From NCBI GenBank assembly GCA_964397995.1, contig CAYNLG010000027.1:1-41595 (forward strand): DNA of 41,595 nt, in the 5' to 3' direction. The notes beneath the pieces were generated by a model. It made no database searches. It was given only the letters and a program-made list of their open reading frames with translations, and was not told where the DNA came from. The stretch is from CAYNLG01 sp964397995 (GTDB lineage: Bacteria > Planctomycetota > Phycisphaerae > FEN-1346). This document shows, in pieces, positions 1 to 6,704 of the stretch (the first letter of the stretch is position 1; each line of letters opens with the position of its first letter). The position numbers and the translations under genes are program-made.

Positions 1-61
1 GAGGCGGCGCCTCCAGGGTCACGGTGAGACGGGTGCCGGGGCCCGGGCGCCCGGCGACGGC

Positions 62-607
62 CTAGGCCTTCGGGATCAGGCCTTCGCCCTCGAGGTAATC
101 GAGGATCTTCCGGGCCGATTCCTCAGGCGTCTTGCCCGACGTGACCAAGCGAATCTCCGGGTTCTCCGGCTCCTCGTACGGGTCGTCGATGCCGGTGAAC
201 TGCTTGATCTCGCCGGCGCGGGCCTTCTTGTAGAGGCCCTTGACGTCGCGCTCTTCACACGTCTCCAGGGGCGTGTCCATGAAGATCTCGATGAAGCGGC
301 CCCCGTCGCCCTCGACCTGGCCGCGGACCTTGTTACGGATGGCGGCGTACGGGCTGATGCAGGCGCAGCAGGCCGCCAGACCGTTGCGGGCCAGGAGGTT
401 GGCCACGAATCCGACCCGGAGGATGTTGATGTCGCGGTCCTCTTTCGAAAAGCCGAGGCCCTTCGAGAGGTTCGTCCGGACGATGTCGCCGTCCAGCACC
501 TCGATCTTGACGCCGCGATCCTTCAGCGCCGGCACCAGCACATTCGTGACGGTCGACTTGCCGGACCCCGAGAGGCCGGTGAACCACAGGACGAAACCCT
601 GACCCAT
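62..607 (-). CDS. cysC: Adenylylsulfate (APS) kinase
   Basis: Phosphorylates APS at the 3'-hydroxyl with ATP to give PAPS, the donor for sulfotransferases; cytosolic. At 181 aa it has the usual single-domain CysC length. Visible motifs are the P-loop GLSGSGKST at residues 11-19, DGD at 39-41, FSKEDRDINI at 53-62, SPY at 85-87, and the lid region DVKGLYKKA followed by FTGIDDPYE near 121-145. The ATG at 607 has AAGGAG upstream at good spacing. It lies 84 bp downstream of sat on the same strand, with no promoter seen between, so the two are probably co-transcribed. With three sulfotransferases in the same window, the likely role is sulfate activation for polysaccharide sulfation rather than assimilation; no PAPS or sulfite reductase gene is present here. 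Confidence 0.96.
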   Translation of the reverse strand: MGQGFVLWFTGLSGSGKSTVTNVLVPALKDRGVKIEVLDGDIVRTNLSKGLGFSKEDRDINILRVGFVANLLARNGLAACCACISPYAAIRNKVRGQVEGDGGRFIEIFMDTPLETCEERDVKGLYKKARAGEIKQFTGIDDPYEEPENPEIRLVTSGKTPEESARKILDYLEGEGLIPKA

Positions 608-691
608 GCCCGTCTCCTTGCGTCGCGTGTTCGTGGTCGAATCGCACCGGGGCGCGGGGCCGCCGGCGCGGCTGCGTTCGTGTGAGAGGCC

Positions 692-1867
692 CTAGGCGCC
701 GGCCTTGGCGGCCTCGATGAGGATCTCGGCGACCTCCGGCCGCGTGAACTCCGGCGGCGGCGCTTCGCCGCGCGACAGCATCTCGCGGACCTTCGTTCCC
801 GACAGGAACACCCGATCCTCCTTGCCGTGCGGGCAGGTCTTGTTCGAGACCATGCCGTCGCACTTGCGGCAGAAGAAGGCGTGCTCGAACTTCAGCGGGA
901 CGATGCCGATGGCGTCGGCGTCGAACTCGTCGAAGATTTCCTGGGCGTCGTACGTGCCGTAGTAGTCGCCCACGCCGGCGTGGTCGCGCCCGACGATGAA
1001 GTGCGTGACGCCGTAGTTCTTACGCATGATCGCGTGCAGGATGGCCTCGCGCGGCCCGGCGTAGCGCATCGACGCCGGCAGGCACGTCAGGAGCACCCGC
1101 TCCTGCGGGTAGTAGTTCTCGAACATCACCTCGTAAGTCCGCATCCGCACGTCCGCCGGAATGTCGCCTTCCTTCGTCTCGCCGACCAGCGGGTGCAGCA
1201 GCAGGCCGTCGCAAAGCTCCAGCGCCACCTTTTGCAGGTACTCGTGCGCCCGGTGGCACGGGTTCCGCGTCTGGAACGCCGCCACCATCTTCCACCGGCG
1301 CTTGTCAAACTCCTCGCGGGTCTGGCGCGGCGTCCAGCGGTACTGGAGCAGGTCCTCGTGCGGCGGGAGCTGGATGACGTCGACGGGCCCGCCGAGGCAG
1401 ACCTCGCCCTGGCTCATCACGAGCGCCACGCCGGGGTGCTCGCGGTCGGAGGTGCGGTAGACCTTCTCGGCCTCACGCTCGCGGTCATGGGCGTACTTCT
1501 CCTCGACCGCCAGGATGCCGAGGGTGCGCCCGGACTCGCCGTCGACCAGGGCGACTTCGGACCCCTCGTCGATGGCCTCGGCCTCGTCCTTCGACACGCT
1601 GACGGTAATCGGCACCGCCCACGGCACACCGCCCGGCAGATGCATGTCGTCGACCGCGCCGTCGAACTCGGCCTTCGTCATGAACCCCTTCAGGGGGCTG
1701 AAGGCGCCGACGGCCAGCAACTCCAGGTCGCAGCGTTCGCGGACGCTAAGGGTGACCGTGGGCAGGCCCTCGGCCTTCTCGGCGGCCGCCTTGGCCGCGT
1801 CCGCCGCCAGCAACCGCTCCACCAGTTCGCCCCCATGGGGCGCGATCGGTCCGGGTACGTTCGCCAT
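692..1867 (-). CDS. sat: Sulfate adenylyltransferase (ATP sulfurylase)
   Basis: Converts ATP and sulfate to APS and pyrophosphate, the first step of sulfate activation. The 391 aa match the monofunctional homo-oligomeric Sat family. Motifs: QTRNPCHRAH at residues 199-208 (usual form QTRNPxHRAH), GRDHAGVGDYYG starting at 293, and a Cys cluster FCRKCDGMVSNKTCPHG (Cys 333, 336, 345) typical of the zinc-binding type. The C-terminus has no APS-kinase domain; that activity is the separate cysC downstream. The ATG at 1867 follows GAGGAG with 6 nt spacing. A near-consensus sigma70 promoter lies about 115 bp upstream, and a 7-bp inverted repeat covers the expected transcription start, so repression or induction there is plausible. 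Confidence 0.96.
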   Translation of the reverse strand: MANVPGPIAPHGGELVERLLAADAAKAAAEKAEGLPTVTLSVRERCDLELLAVGAFSPLKGFMTKAEFDGAVDDMHLPGGVPWAVPITVSVSKDEAEAIDEGSEVALVDGESGRTLGILAVEEKYAHDREREAEKVYRTSDREHPGVALVMSQGEVCLGGPVDVIQLPPHEDLLQYRWTPRQTREEFDKRRWKMVAAFQTRNPCHRAHEYLQKVALELCDGLLLHPLVGETKEGDIPADVRMRTYEVMFENYYPQERVLLTCLPASMRYAGPREAILHAIMRKNYGVTHFIVGRDHAGVGDYYGTYDAQEIFDEFDADAIGIVPLKFEHAFFCRKCDGMVSNKTCPHGKEDRVFLSGTKVREMLSRGEAPPPEFTRPEVAEILIEAAKAGA

Positions 1868-1955
1868 CCGTTGCTCCTCGCTGAGTCTGCGTTCGTGTCG
1901 GTCAGGACCGCCGACCGGCCCCGGAATCGCCGGTTGCCGGGCTCAGCACTCCGTC

Positions 1956-1975
1956 GACACTCTGTTTGGAGTGTC
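1956..1975. promoter_or_regulatory. Inverted repeat over the sat transcription start; candidate operator
   Basis: Perfect 7-bp arms GACACTC and GAGTGTC separated by 6 nt, lying 6-26 bp downstream of the sat -10 box, where a bound repressor would block initiation. The octamer GTTTGGAG inside it (1964-1971) recurs downstream of the promoter of the nearby ribbon-helix-helix gene (3916-3923). Operator function and the identity of the binder are inference. Confidence 0.45.
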
Positions 1976-1981
1976 ACCCCG

Positions 1982-2009
1982 AGTATAGCCGCGACGGGGA
2001 CCCTGTCAA
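1982..2009 (-). promoter_or_regulatory. Sigma70-type promoter of sat-cysC
   Basis: On the minus strand TTGACA, 16-bp spacer, TATACT: a perfect -35 and a 5/6 -10. The -35 box overlaps the stop codon of the upstream phosphoglycerate mutase gene (stop at 2006-2008), so sat-cysC can be expressed independently of that gene. The predicted leader is about 110 nt. Confidence 0.75.
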
Positions 2010-3604
2010 GCGCCCGTCATCGGCACGGGGATGCCCCTCCCTTCAACAAAGGCCCGATACGTCTTCTCGATGCGGTCCCAGTTCTCCTCGCGGTCCAGGG
2101 ACCAGAAGCGACCGATGATGGTCGCGAACTGCCCCAGGCCCAGGGCCTCGCATTCCTTTTCGACCATTTCCGTGTAGATCGCCCCGCTTTCCGGTCGCTC
2201 GCCGCGCCGCCCGAGCATCCCGTGGACGGCCACGCGCGGCACGCCGCGCTCGTGGGCCATCCTCAGGAGCTCCAGCAGGTGCTTCACGGAGCCGTGGCTG
2301 GAGTAGAACGAGATGATGCCGACCAGGTGGAGGCCGGTGCCGGCCCGCTTGGCCTCGTCCATGACCTCGACGAAGGCGGGGTTCGTGCGGAACGAGCCGT
2401 CCTCGATGGCCCGCTCAATGCGGAGCCGGTCGCTGTAGATGACGCGGCCCATGCCGAGGTGCAGGTGGCCGCACTCGGAGTTCCCGACCGTGCCTTCGGG
2501 CATGCCGACCGCCGGGCCGGACGCCGTGAGCCGCGTCGACGGGAACTCGGCCGTGAGGGCATCCATGCGGGGGGTATTGGCGGCGTGGATGAGGTCGCCC
2601 GAGCCGCCGTCGCCCAGGCCCCAGCCGTCGAGGAGGATGCAGAGGACCCGCCGGCCGGCACTCGGGAGCGACGCCTTGAGGAGCGGCTCGCCGGTCATCT
2701 CGGCGGGGCGCTCGACGCCCAAGAGGGCCAGCACCGTCGGCGCCACGTCCGTCAGGGCGCCGCCCTCGCGGAGCAGGCCGTCGCCGGCCTTCCCGGCCAG
2801 GGTCCGGTCCGCCACAATGAGCGGCACGGGGCTGGCGGTGTGGCCCGTATCGACCGTGCCCTCCGGGTAGTACCAGCTCTCCACGGTCCCGTGGTCGGCG
2901 GTGATAAGCACGGTCCAGCCGGCCTCCAGGGCGGCCTCCGCAAGCCGTCCGGCGTGCGTGTCGACGGCCTCGACGGCCTTGAGGATGGCGGGCTTGTTCT
3001 CGATGTGGCCGACGACGTCGGTGTTGGCGAAGTTGACGAAGACGAAGTCATGCTCGGCTTGGCCCACGAGGCCGATGGCCGCGTCGGCCACCTGGTCGGC
3101 GCTCATCTCGGGGCGCTCGTCGTGGTTGCCGACGTCCTTCTGGCTCTCGATGACGACGCGGTCTTCGCCTTCGAACGGCTCGGCCCGTTTCCCGTTCAGG
3201 AAGAACGAGACATGGATGGCCTTCTCGGACTCGCAGACCTTGGCCTGGCGGCGGCCGGCGCGGCTGAGGGCGTCCGAGAGCCCGTTTTCGAGCCGGCCTT
3301 CCGGCGGGAACGCCACCCGAACGTCCAGGTCCGGCGCGTACTCGATCATCGTCGCCCAGTGCGTCCGGATCGGCCGGACCGGGAAGTGGTCGAAGCCCGG
3401 CTCGGTGAACGCCTGCGTGAGTTCGATTTCCCGCTCGCCTCGGATGTCGTAGAAGATGCAGGCGTCGCCGTCGCCGATGCGGCCGACGGGTTGGCCGTCG
3501 GCATCGACGAGGACGCGGGGTTCCATGGCCTCGTCCTCTTCGCCGGCGCGGTACGCCGCCCGGACGGCCTCGGCCATGGGCCAGGTAGTCTCAGAGTCGG
3601 TCAC
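2006..3604 (-). CDS. gpmI: Circularly permuted 2,3-bisphosphoglycerate-independent phosphoglycerate mutase
   Basis: 532 aa covering essentially a whole cofactor-independent phosphoglycerate mutase (iPGM), but in swapped order. Residues 10-140 match the second half of the iPGM transferase domain (RIGDGDA, FYDIRGER with R55/R58, SEKAIHVSFF with K128). Residues 150-310 match the C-terminal phosphatase part (D196/H200 in NFANTDVVGH, D237/H238 in TADHG, H255, AEMTG at 301-305). After a short linker (about 309-318) comes the normal N-terminus: LLDGWG with D326, NSECGH with the phospho-acceptor Ser376, then H437, R499 and R505. All metal ligands and most substrate arginines are kept; the usual DGRD substrate motif is GRRG (465-468), so its second Asp is lost. 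The GTG start at 3604 follows AAAGGGA. It sits 61 bp downstream of the RHH gene, probably in one transcript. Substrate could be 3-phosphoglycerate or a relative. Confidence 0.9.
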   Translation of the reverse strand: MTDSETTWPMAEAVRAAYRAGEEDEAMEPRVLVDADGQPVGRIGDGDACIFYDIRGEREIELTQAFTEPGFDHFPVRPIRTHWATMIEYAPDLDVRVAFPPEGRLENGLSDALSRAGRRQAKVCESEKAIHVSFFLNGKRAEPFEGEDRVVIESQKDVGNHDERPEMSADQVADAAIGLVGQAEHDFVFVNFANTDVVGHIENKPAILKAVEAVDTHAGRLAEAALEAGWTVLITADHGTVESWYYPEGTVDTGHTASPVPLIVADRTLAGKAGDGLLREGGALTDVAPTVLALLGVERPAEMTGEPLLKASLPSAGRRVLCILLDGWGLGDGGSGDLIHAANTPRMDALTAEFPSTRLTASGPAVGMPEGTVGNSECGHLHLGMGRVIYSDRLRIERAIEDGSFRTNPAFVEVMDEAKRAGTGLHLVGIISFYSSHGSVKHLLELLRMAHERGVPRVAVHGMLGRRGERPESGAIYTEMVEKECEALGLGQFATIIGRFWSLDREENWDRIEKTYRAFVEGRGIPVPMTGA

Positions 3605-3665
3605 AACGTGTCCCTTTCCGGTTCGGGCCTCGCGGCGGCCGGTGTTCGCGGGCGCGGCGGCCCGT

Positions 3666-3893
3666 TCAGTCCAGGTACCCCAGCATGCGGAGGCGTTTGC
3701 GGATCAGCTCGACCTCCTGGGCGCTCAGGCCCTCGTGGGCATGGTCGAGCCCCCCGGCGGCCGCCAGGTCGCGCATGACCCAGACGACGAACTCCGTGAC
3801 GGAGCCGAAGCCGGTGCCCTCGATCATCTCGCCGAGGGTCTCGTAGAGTTCGCGGGGGATCTTGATGGTGACCTTGTCTCGGCCGGCAGCCAC
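3666..3893 (-). CDS. Ribbon-helix-helix (CopG/Arc-like) regulator with an RLRxLGYLD tail
   Basis: 75 aa. Residues 7-13 (KVTIKIP) form the beta-ribbon strand, followed by helix ELYETLGEMIEGTG, the turn FGSVTEF at 29-35 and a second helix, a classic RHH fold that would dimerise and bind DNA. The C-terminus LSAQEVELIRKRLRMLGYLD is a short helix also found at the ends of the two sulfatase-like proteins in this window. The ATG at 3893 comes about 40 nt after a predicted promoter start. It is the only recognisable transcription factor here and lies upstream of the phosphoglycerate mutase and sat-cysC, so autoregulation and control of sulfate activation is a reasonable guess. Alternatively the RHH fold serves as a protein-interaction or antitoxin-like module, but no toxin gene is adjacent. 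Confidence 0.8.
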   Translation of the reverse strand: MAAGRDKVTIKIPRELYETLGEMIEGTGFGSVTEFVVWVMRDLAAAGGLDHAHEGLSAQEVELIRKRLRMLGYLD

Positions 3894-3941
3894 GCTGACC
3901 CTCTCCCTGGAGTGCGTTTGGAGCCCCAGCTACGTCCCGGA

Positions 3942-3969
3942 AGGATACGCACGGAGGGGCTCCGGTCAA
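3942..3969 (-). promoter_or_regulatory. Promoter of the RHH regulator and phosphoglycerate mutase unit
   Basis: Minus-strand TTGACC, 16-bp spacer, TATCCT, about 41 nt of leader before the RHH ATG. Same 16-bp spacing as the sat and wbpB promoters. GGAGTGCGTTTGGAG at 3909-3923 in the leader resembles the sat inverted repeat. Confidence 0.6.
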
Positions 3970-3970
3970 G
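3952..3970. repeat. 19-bp repeat, copy 1 (CGGAG-GGG-CTCCG hairpin)
   Basis: CGGAGGGGCTCCGGTCAAG occurs here and identically at 7703-7721. It contains a 5-bp-stem inverted repeat and the -35 box of the RHH promoter. At the second site no -10 box follows at the right distance, so that copy is probably a displaced fragment. Confidence 0.6.
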
Positions 3971-4438
3971 CGCGAAGCGGTGAACGGCAGGCGGCCCCCC
4001 CTGGCCTCCTTGCCTAAGTCTTTACAAAAAAGGAGCTTGCGCCGCGATGGTCCGCGGTGAGAATGGCGCGAGGATGACGCGGCGAGTCCGGTGCGCCCCC
4101 TTTCGGGGGGCATAGAAACCGGACATTTCTATGTTGCGGGCCGGCGGCGCACGCTTGCAATCGGCACGCGTAGACCGTAGTCTTGGCGTGGAACCGGGCC
4201 TGTCTCGGGTGTTGCCGTGACGGATGCCGTTGCCATCTCGCCCCATTTCGATCCCGCCTCATGCGGGCCGCCCGGGGAGAACTCCGTATCCGCCCGATGG
4301 AGCGCCCCGTCCACGACCCCGAGGGCGCCGGGCCGCACGTCGAACCGAGAACCGTCCAACTTTCCTTCCTGGGCAGCGATCTGCCGCTGCTGAACCGGGA
4401 CTCGTCCTGAACCCACTAAGGGCCGGGGGGCTTGCGTA
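3971..4438. other. Gene-poor stretch with inverted repeats
   Basis: About 470 bp with no convincing gene. It holds a C5-TTTC-G5 hairpin (4096-4109) followed at once by an 8-bp perfect inverted repeat (4111-4133). Short open frames exist (for example plus strand 4183-4410, 75 codons), but they have no recognisable domain, no good ribosome binding site and poor codon character. It may be the remains of decayed DNA beside the damaged restriction gene, for instance a lost methyltransferase, but I cannot recognise any such protein in it. Confidence 0.5.
4111..4133. repeat. 8-bp perfect inverted repeat
   Basis: CATAGAAA, 7-nt spacer CCGGACA, TTTCTATG. It could be an operator or the end of a lost mobile element; nothing else here decides between these. 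Confidence 0.5.
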
Positions 4439-4453
4439 ATGCGCGTCGTCTAA
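4439..4453 (+). other. Original start codon of the restriction gene followed by an in-frame stop
   Basis: ATG CGC GTC GTC TAA lies in the same frame as the downstream endonuclease. The codons after TAA read EYSHLGGSEIL, which is how BglII-like family members normally begin (from memory, M-R/K-I-x-x-EYSHLGG). A single G-to-T change from GAA to TAA would explain it. Confidence 0.6.
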
Positions 4454-4465
4454 GAGTACTCCCAC

Positions 4466-5005
4466 TTGGGCGGCAGTGAGATTCTCCAGGTTCGCTTCCC
4501 CGAAGCGCAAGCCGACATCTACCGGGTCATCGGAACGGTGAAGGCCCGCCGCTCGAAGACCAGCCGCGAGAAGACGATGCGCGGTCGGAAGCTCTTCTCG
4601 CCCAAGGACATGAATCGGCAATTTACCGAGGCCTTCAATGGCCTCGGCTTCGAAGAGATACGCGACTACTACACCATCACGATTCCTGGCAGCGACGTCG
4701 CGATCCCCCACGCCTACAAGCAGATCGACTTCGTGCGCGACCGCGTGCTGGTCGAGGTGCAGCTCGGCAAGTACGCCTTCAGGTTTTACGAGATGGACAA
4801 GTGTCAGTACTTCTTCAATGAACAGGAGGCGGACGTCGGCATCGAGATCGTGCCCGCCCGTTGCCTCTCGCGCGAAATGTCCTCGGGCGTGTCGCACGGC
4901 GAGCAACTCGTGTACGACATTGAGCGACTCAAGCGGCACTTCCCGGCCGTGCCCGTGAAGGTCATCCTGATTGCCCCGGATGAGGAAGACGGCCAAGTGG
5001 CATAG
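4466..5005 (+). CDS. BglII-like type II restriction endonuclease, 5' end interrupted
   Basis: 179 aa from a TTG start. The catalytic pattern of BglII (Asp84, Glu93, Gln95: D-x9-E-x-Q) is present as IDFVRDRVLVEVQ with D88, E97 and Q99. The downstream block YAFRFYEMDK..YFFNEQEADVGIEIVP and MSSGVSHGEQLVYDIERLKRHFP is typical of the BglII-like family. It would cut DNA at a short palindrome; no cognate methyltransferase is visible nearby, which is unusual for a live type II system. An ATG lies nine codons upstream in frame but is cut off by TAA at 4451-4453. Either TTG (or another late codon) is used and nine residues are lost, or this is a recent pseudogene, consistent with disabling an unprotected nuclease. 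Coordinates give the open part. Confidence 0.75.
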   Translation: MGGSEILQVRFPEAQADIYRVIGTVKARRSKTSREKTMRGRKLFSPKDMNRQFTEAFNGLGFEEIRDYYTITIPGSDVAIPHAYKQIDFVRDRVLVEVQLGKYAFRFYEMDKCQYFFNEQEADVGIEIVPARCLSREMSSGVSHGEQLVYDIERLKRHFPAVPVKVILIAPDEEDGQVA

Positions 5006-5082
5006 GTCGCCGCAGGCACGTCAGTCGAGCACGTCCTCGGGACCGGGCACATTGTTTTCTCGTAAGGCCCCCGCCCGCCTGC

Positions 5083-6480
5083 CTACGCCGGCCGGATGAC
5101 TTTGCCCTGGACGTCCGGCTCGGGCTCCAGGCCGAACAGGTCGAGGATCGTCGGGTTCATGTCCATCAGGTGGAGGCCGTCGAGCTCGCGCCCGGCGCCC
5201 GGCCGCGCCGGGTCGCACATCACGAAGATGCCGTGGTAGTCGTGGTTGGCGTCGTCGGGGCCGGTATCGTTCTCGAAGGTGTGGATGGCCCCGGTGCCGA
5301 CCTGGGCGACGCTCCGCCACGCCAGGTCGCCCCAGTAGACGATCAGGTCGGGCGCGATGCCGTTGACGGACTGGTAGACCTCCTGGGGCTTCAGGACCTG
5401 GGTCCCGATGGGGTTGCCCTGGTGGTCGGGAATGGCCTCGAGGGCGACCTTGAGTTCGTCGCGGACGGCCTCGTAGTCGGCCTGGGGGACGACGCCCTGG
5501 GGCTCGCGGCCCTGGACGTTCATGAAGATGCGGGCGTAGTAGCCGCCCTCGCCCCAGGCCTTCGTGCGGGGCCAGTCGATGGTCACGTCCCTGAACGAGA
5601 TCGGCTCGGTGGGTGCCTGCTTGAGGGCAAGCCAGCCGTTCTGCATCAGCCACTCGTTGACGAGGATGCCCCCCGTCATGGCCTTGGCCCCGTGGTCGCT
5701 GACGACGAAGATGACCGTCTCCTCCGGCAGGGCCTCGATCAACTCGCCCATGCGGGCGTCGAGGTGCTTGTGGTAGTCGCGGAGGACGTGCTCGAAGGGG
5801 TTGCCGGCCTCGTACTTCGGGTGGGCCGGGTCGGTGTAGGACCAGAGGCCGTGGTACATGCGGTCGGGGCCCATCTCGACCATCATGAAGAAGTCCCAGG
5901 GATGGGTCGTGACGAGGTGACGGGCGACCTGGAACCGCTGGTCGGTCATGTGGACGCACTGGTCGTAGATGTACTGCTTGTCGTCGGTGCGGAACCCGTG
6001 GACGTCGAGGAGATAGTCGTCATCGAGCAGACCGAGGATCTCGTCGCGCAGCGCCGGCGGGTGAGTGAACTGGCTCTTGGTGCTCGGTGTCAGGAACGAC
6101 GTCACGAGGTCGCCATTGAAGGCCTTCGGGGGGTAGGTCTGCGGCACGCCCAGCACGATGGAGCGGAACCCCTCGCGGCCGAGGCGTTCCCAGACCCGCT
6201 CGCGCTTGATGGCCAGGCTGGTGGCGAAGGTCAGGCCGTCGTAGGTGTAGTCCTTGCGGTTGCGGAAACCGTAGAAGCCGAGGGTGCCGGCGTCGACGCC
6301 CGTCATCATGCTCGTCCAGGCGGGGACGGTGATCGGCGGGTCGCTGGAGCGCAGGCGGCCGTACACGCCACGCTCCACGAGGCTCCGCAGGACGGGCAGG
6401 TCGTCGCGGTAGGCGTCGAAAACGAGCTGCGGGGTCGCGCAATCGAGACCGATGACGGCAACTTTGGGCGTCTGGGACAT
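5083..6480 (-). CDS. Alkaline phosphatase superfamily phosphohydrolase/phosphodiesterase (COG3379 type)
   Basis: 465 aa, cytosolic (no signal peptide). N-terminal VAVIGLDCATPQLVF supplies the first metal Asp (D13). PPITVPAWTSMMTG at 48-61 carries the nucleophile (Thr56 or Ser57 in the usual P-x-W-T-S motif). FVVSDHGAKAM gives the Asp-His metal pair, and the late NHDYHGIFV and MDMNPTILDLFGLEPEPDVQGK close the fold. The family is annotated as type I phosphodiesterase/nucleotide pyrophosphatase or predicted phosphomutase; the substrate is unknown. I chose ATG 6480 because GGAGG precedes it by 6 nt; an ATG four codons upstream lacks this. Its own promoter lies upstream. Proximity to the PAPS genes hints at nucleotide or sulfur-ester metabolism but proves nothing. 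Confidence 0.85.
   Translation of the reverse strand: MSQTPKVAVIGLDCATPQLVFDAYRDDLPVLRSLVERGVYGRLRSSDPPITVPAWTSMMTGVDAGTLGFYGFRNRKDYTYDGLTFATSLAIKRERVWERLGREGFRSIVLGVPQTYPPKAFNGDLVTSFLTPSTKSQFTHPPALRDEILGLLDDDYLLDVHGFRTDDKQYIYDQCVHMTDQRFQVARHLVTTHPWDFFMMVEMGPDRMYHGLWSYTDPAHPKYEAGNPFEHVLRDYHKHLDARMGELIEALPEETVIFVVSDHGAKAMTGGILVNEWLMQNGWLALKQAPTEPISFRDVTIDWPRTKAWGEGGYYARIFMNVQGREPQGVVPQADYEAVRDELKVALEAIPDHQGNPIGTQVLKPQEVYQSVNGIAPDLIVYWGDLAWRSVAQVGTGAIHTFENDTGPDDANHDYHGIFVMCDPARPGAGRELDGLHLMDMNPTILDLFGLEPEPDVQGKVIRPA
5092..5119. repeat. Source of a 28-bp sequence copied at 7975-8002
   Basis: The last codons of the phosphohydrolase gene (VQGKVIRP) match 7975-8002 at 25 of 28 positions in the same orientation. 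The second copy lies just before the duplicated epimerase fragment. Confidence 0.6.
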
Positions 6481-6535
6481 CACATCCTCCATGGGCCAGG
6501 CACAGAGGCCGGCCGGACCGACCGGCGGTTCCGCG

Positions 6536-6563
6536 ATTATATCGGCGCCCGGCAGCCTGTGAA
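6536..6563 (-). promoter_or_regulatory. Promoter of the phosphohydrolase gene
   Basis: Minus-strand TTCACA, 16-bp spacer, TATAAT (perfect -10), about 49 nt of leader before ATG 6480. Confidence 0.65.
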
Positions 6564-6628
6564 GTACCGAAACCCGGCGGCGCGGCGTCCGCCCGCCCTG
6601 CCGCGTAGCGCCGAAGCCCCGACGTGCC

Positions 6629-6657
6629 TTGAACCCGCGGGAGCCCGCCGCTAGACT
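6629..6657 (+). promoter_or_regulatory. Promoter of the UDP-sugar epimerase gene
   Basis: TTGAAC, 17-bp spacer, TAGACT, with about 40 nt of leader to ATG 6705. Divergent from the phosphohydrolase promoter. Confidence 0.55.
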
Positions 6658-6704
6658 CCCACCGCACGGACAACCCGCACACGACCCCCCTGGAGGAGAC
6701 GCAG

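Noticed and set aside
1..61. A possible gene end at the left edge
   Set aside because: A plus-strand frame stays open to a stop at 63-65, but 20 codons are too few to identify anything.
827..3778. A 983-codon open frame on the plus strand
   Set aside because: It is antisense to sat, the phosphoglycerate mutase and the RHH gene, which have full domains. Long antisense frames are expected at this GC content; the translation has low complexity and no domain.
4183..4410. A 75-codon plus-strand frame in the gene-poor stretch
   Set aside because: No ribosome binding site, no domain and unremarkable composition. It could be a decayed gene, but I cannot support that.
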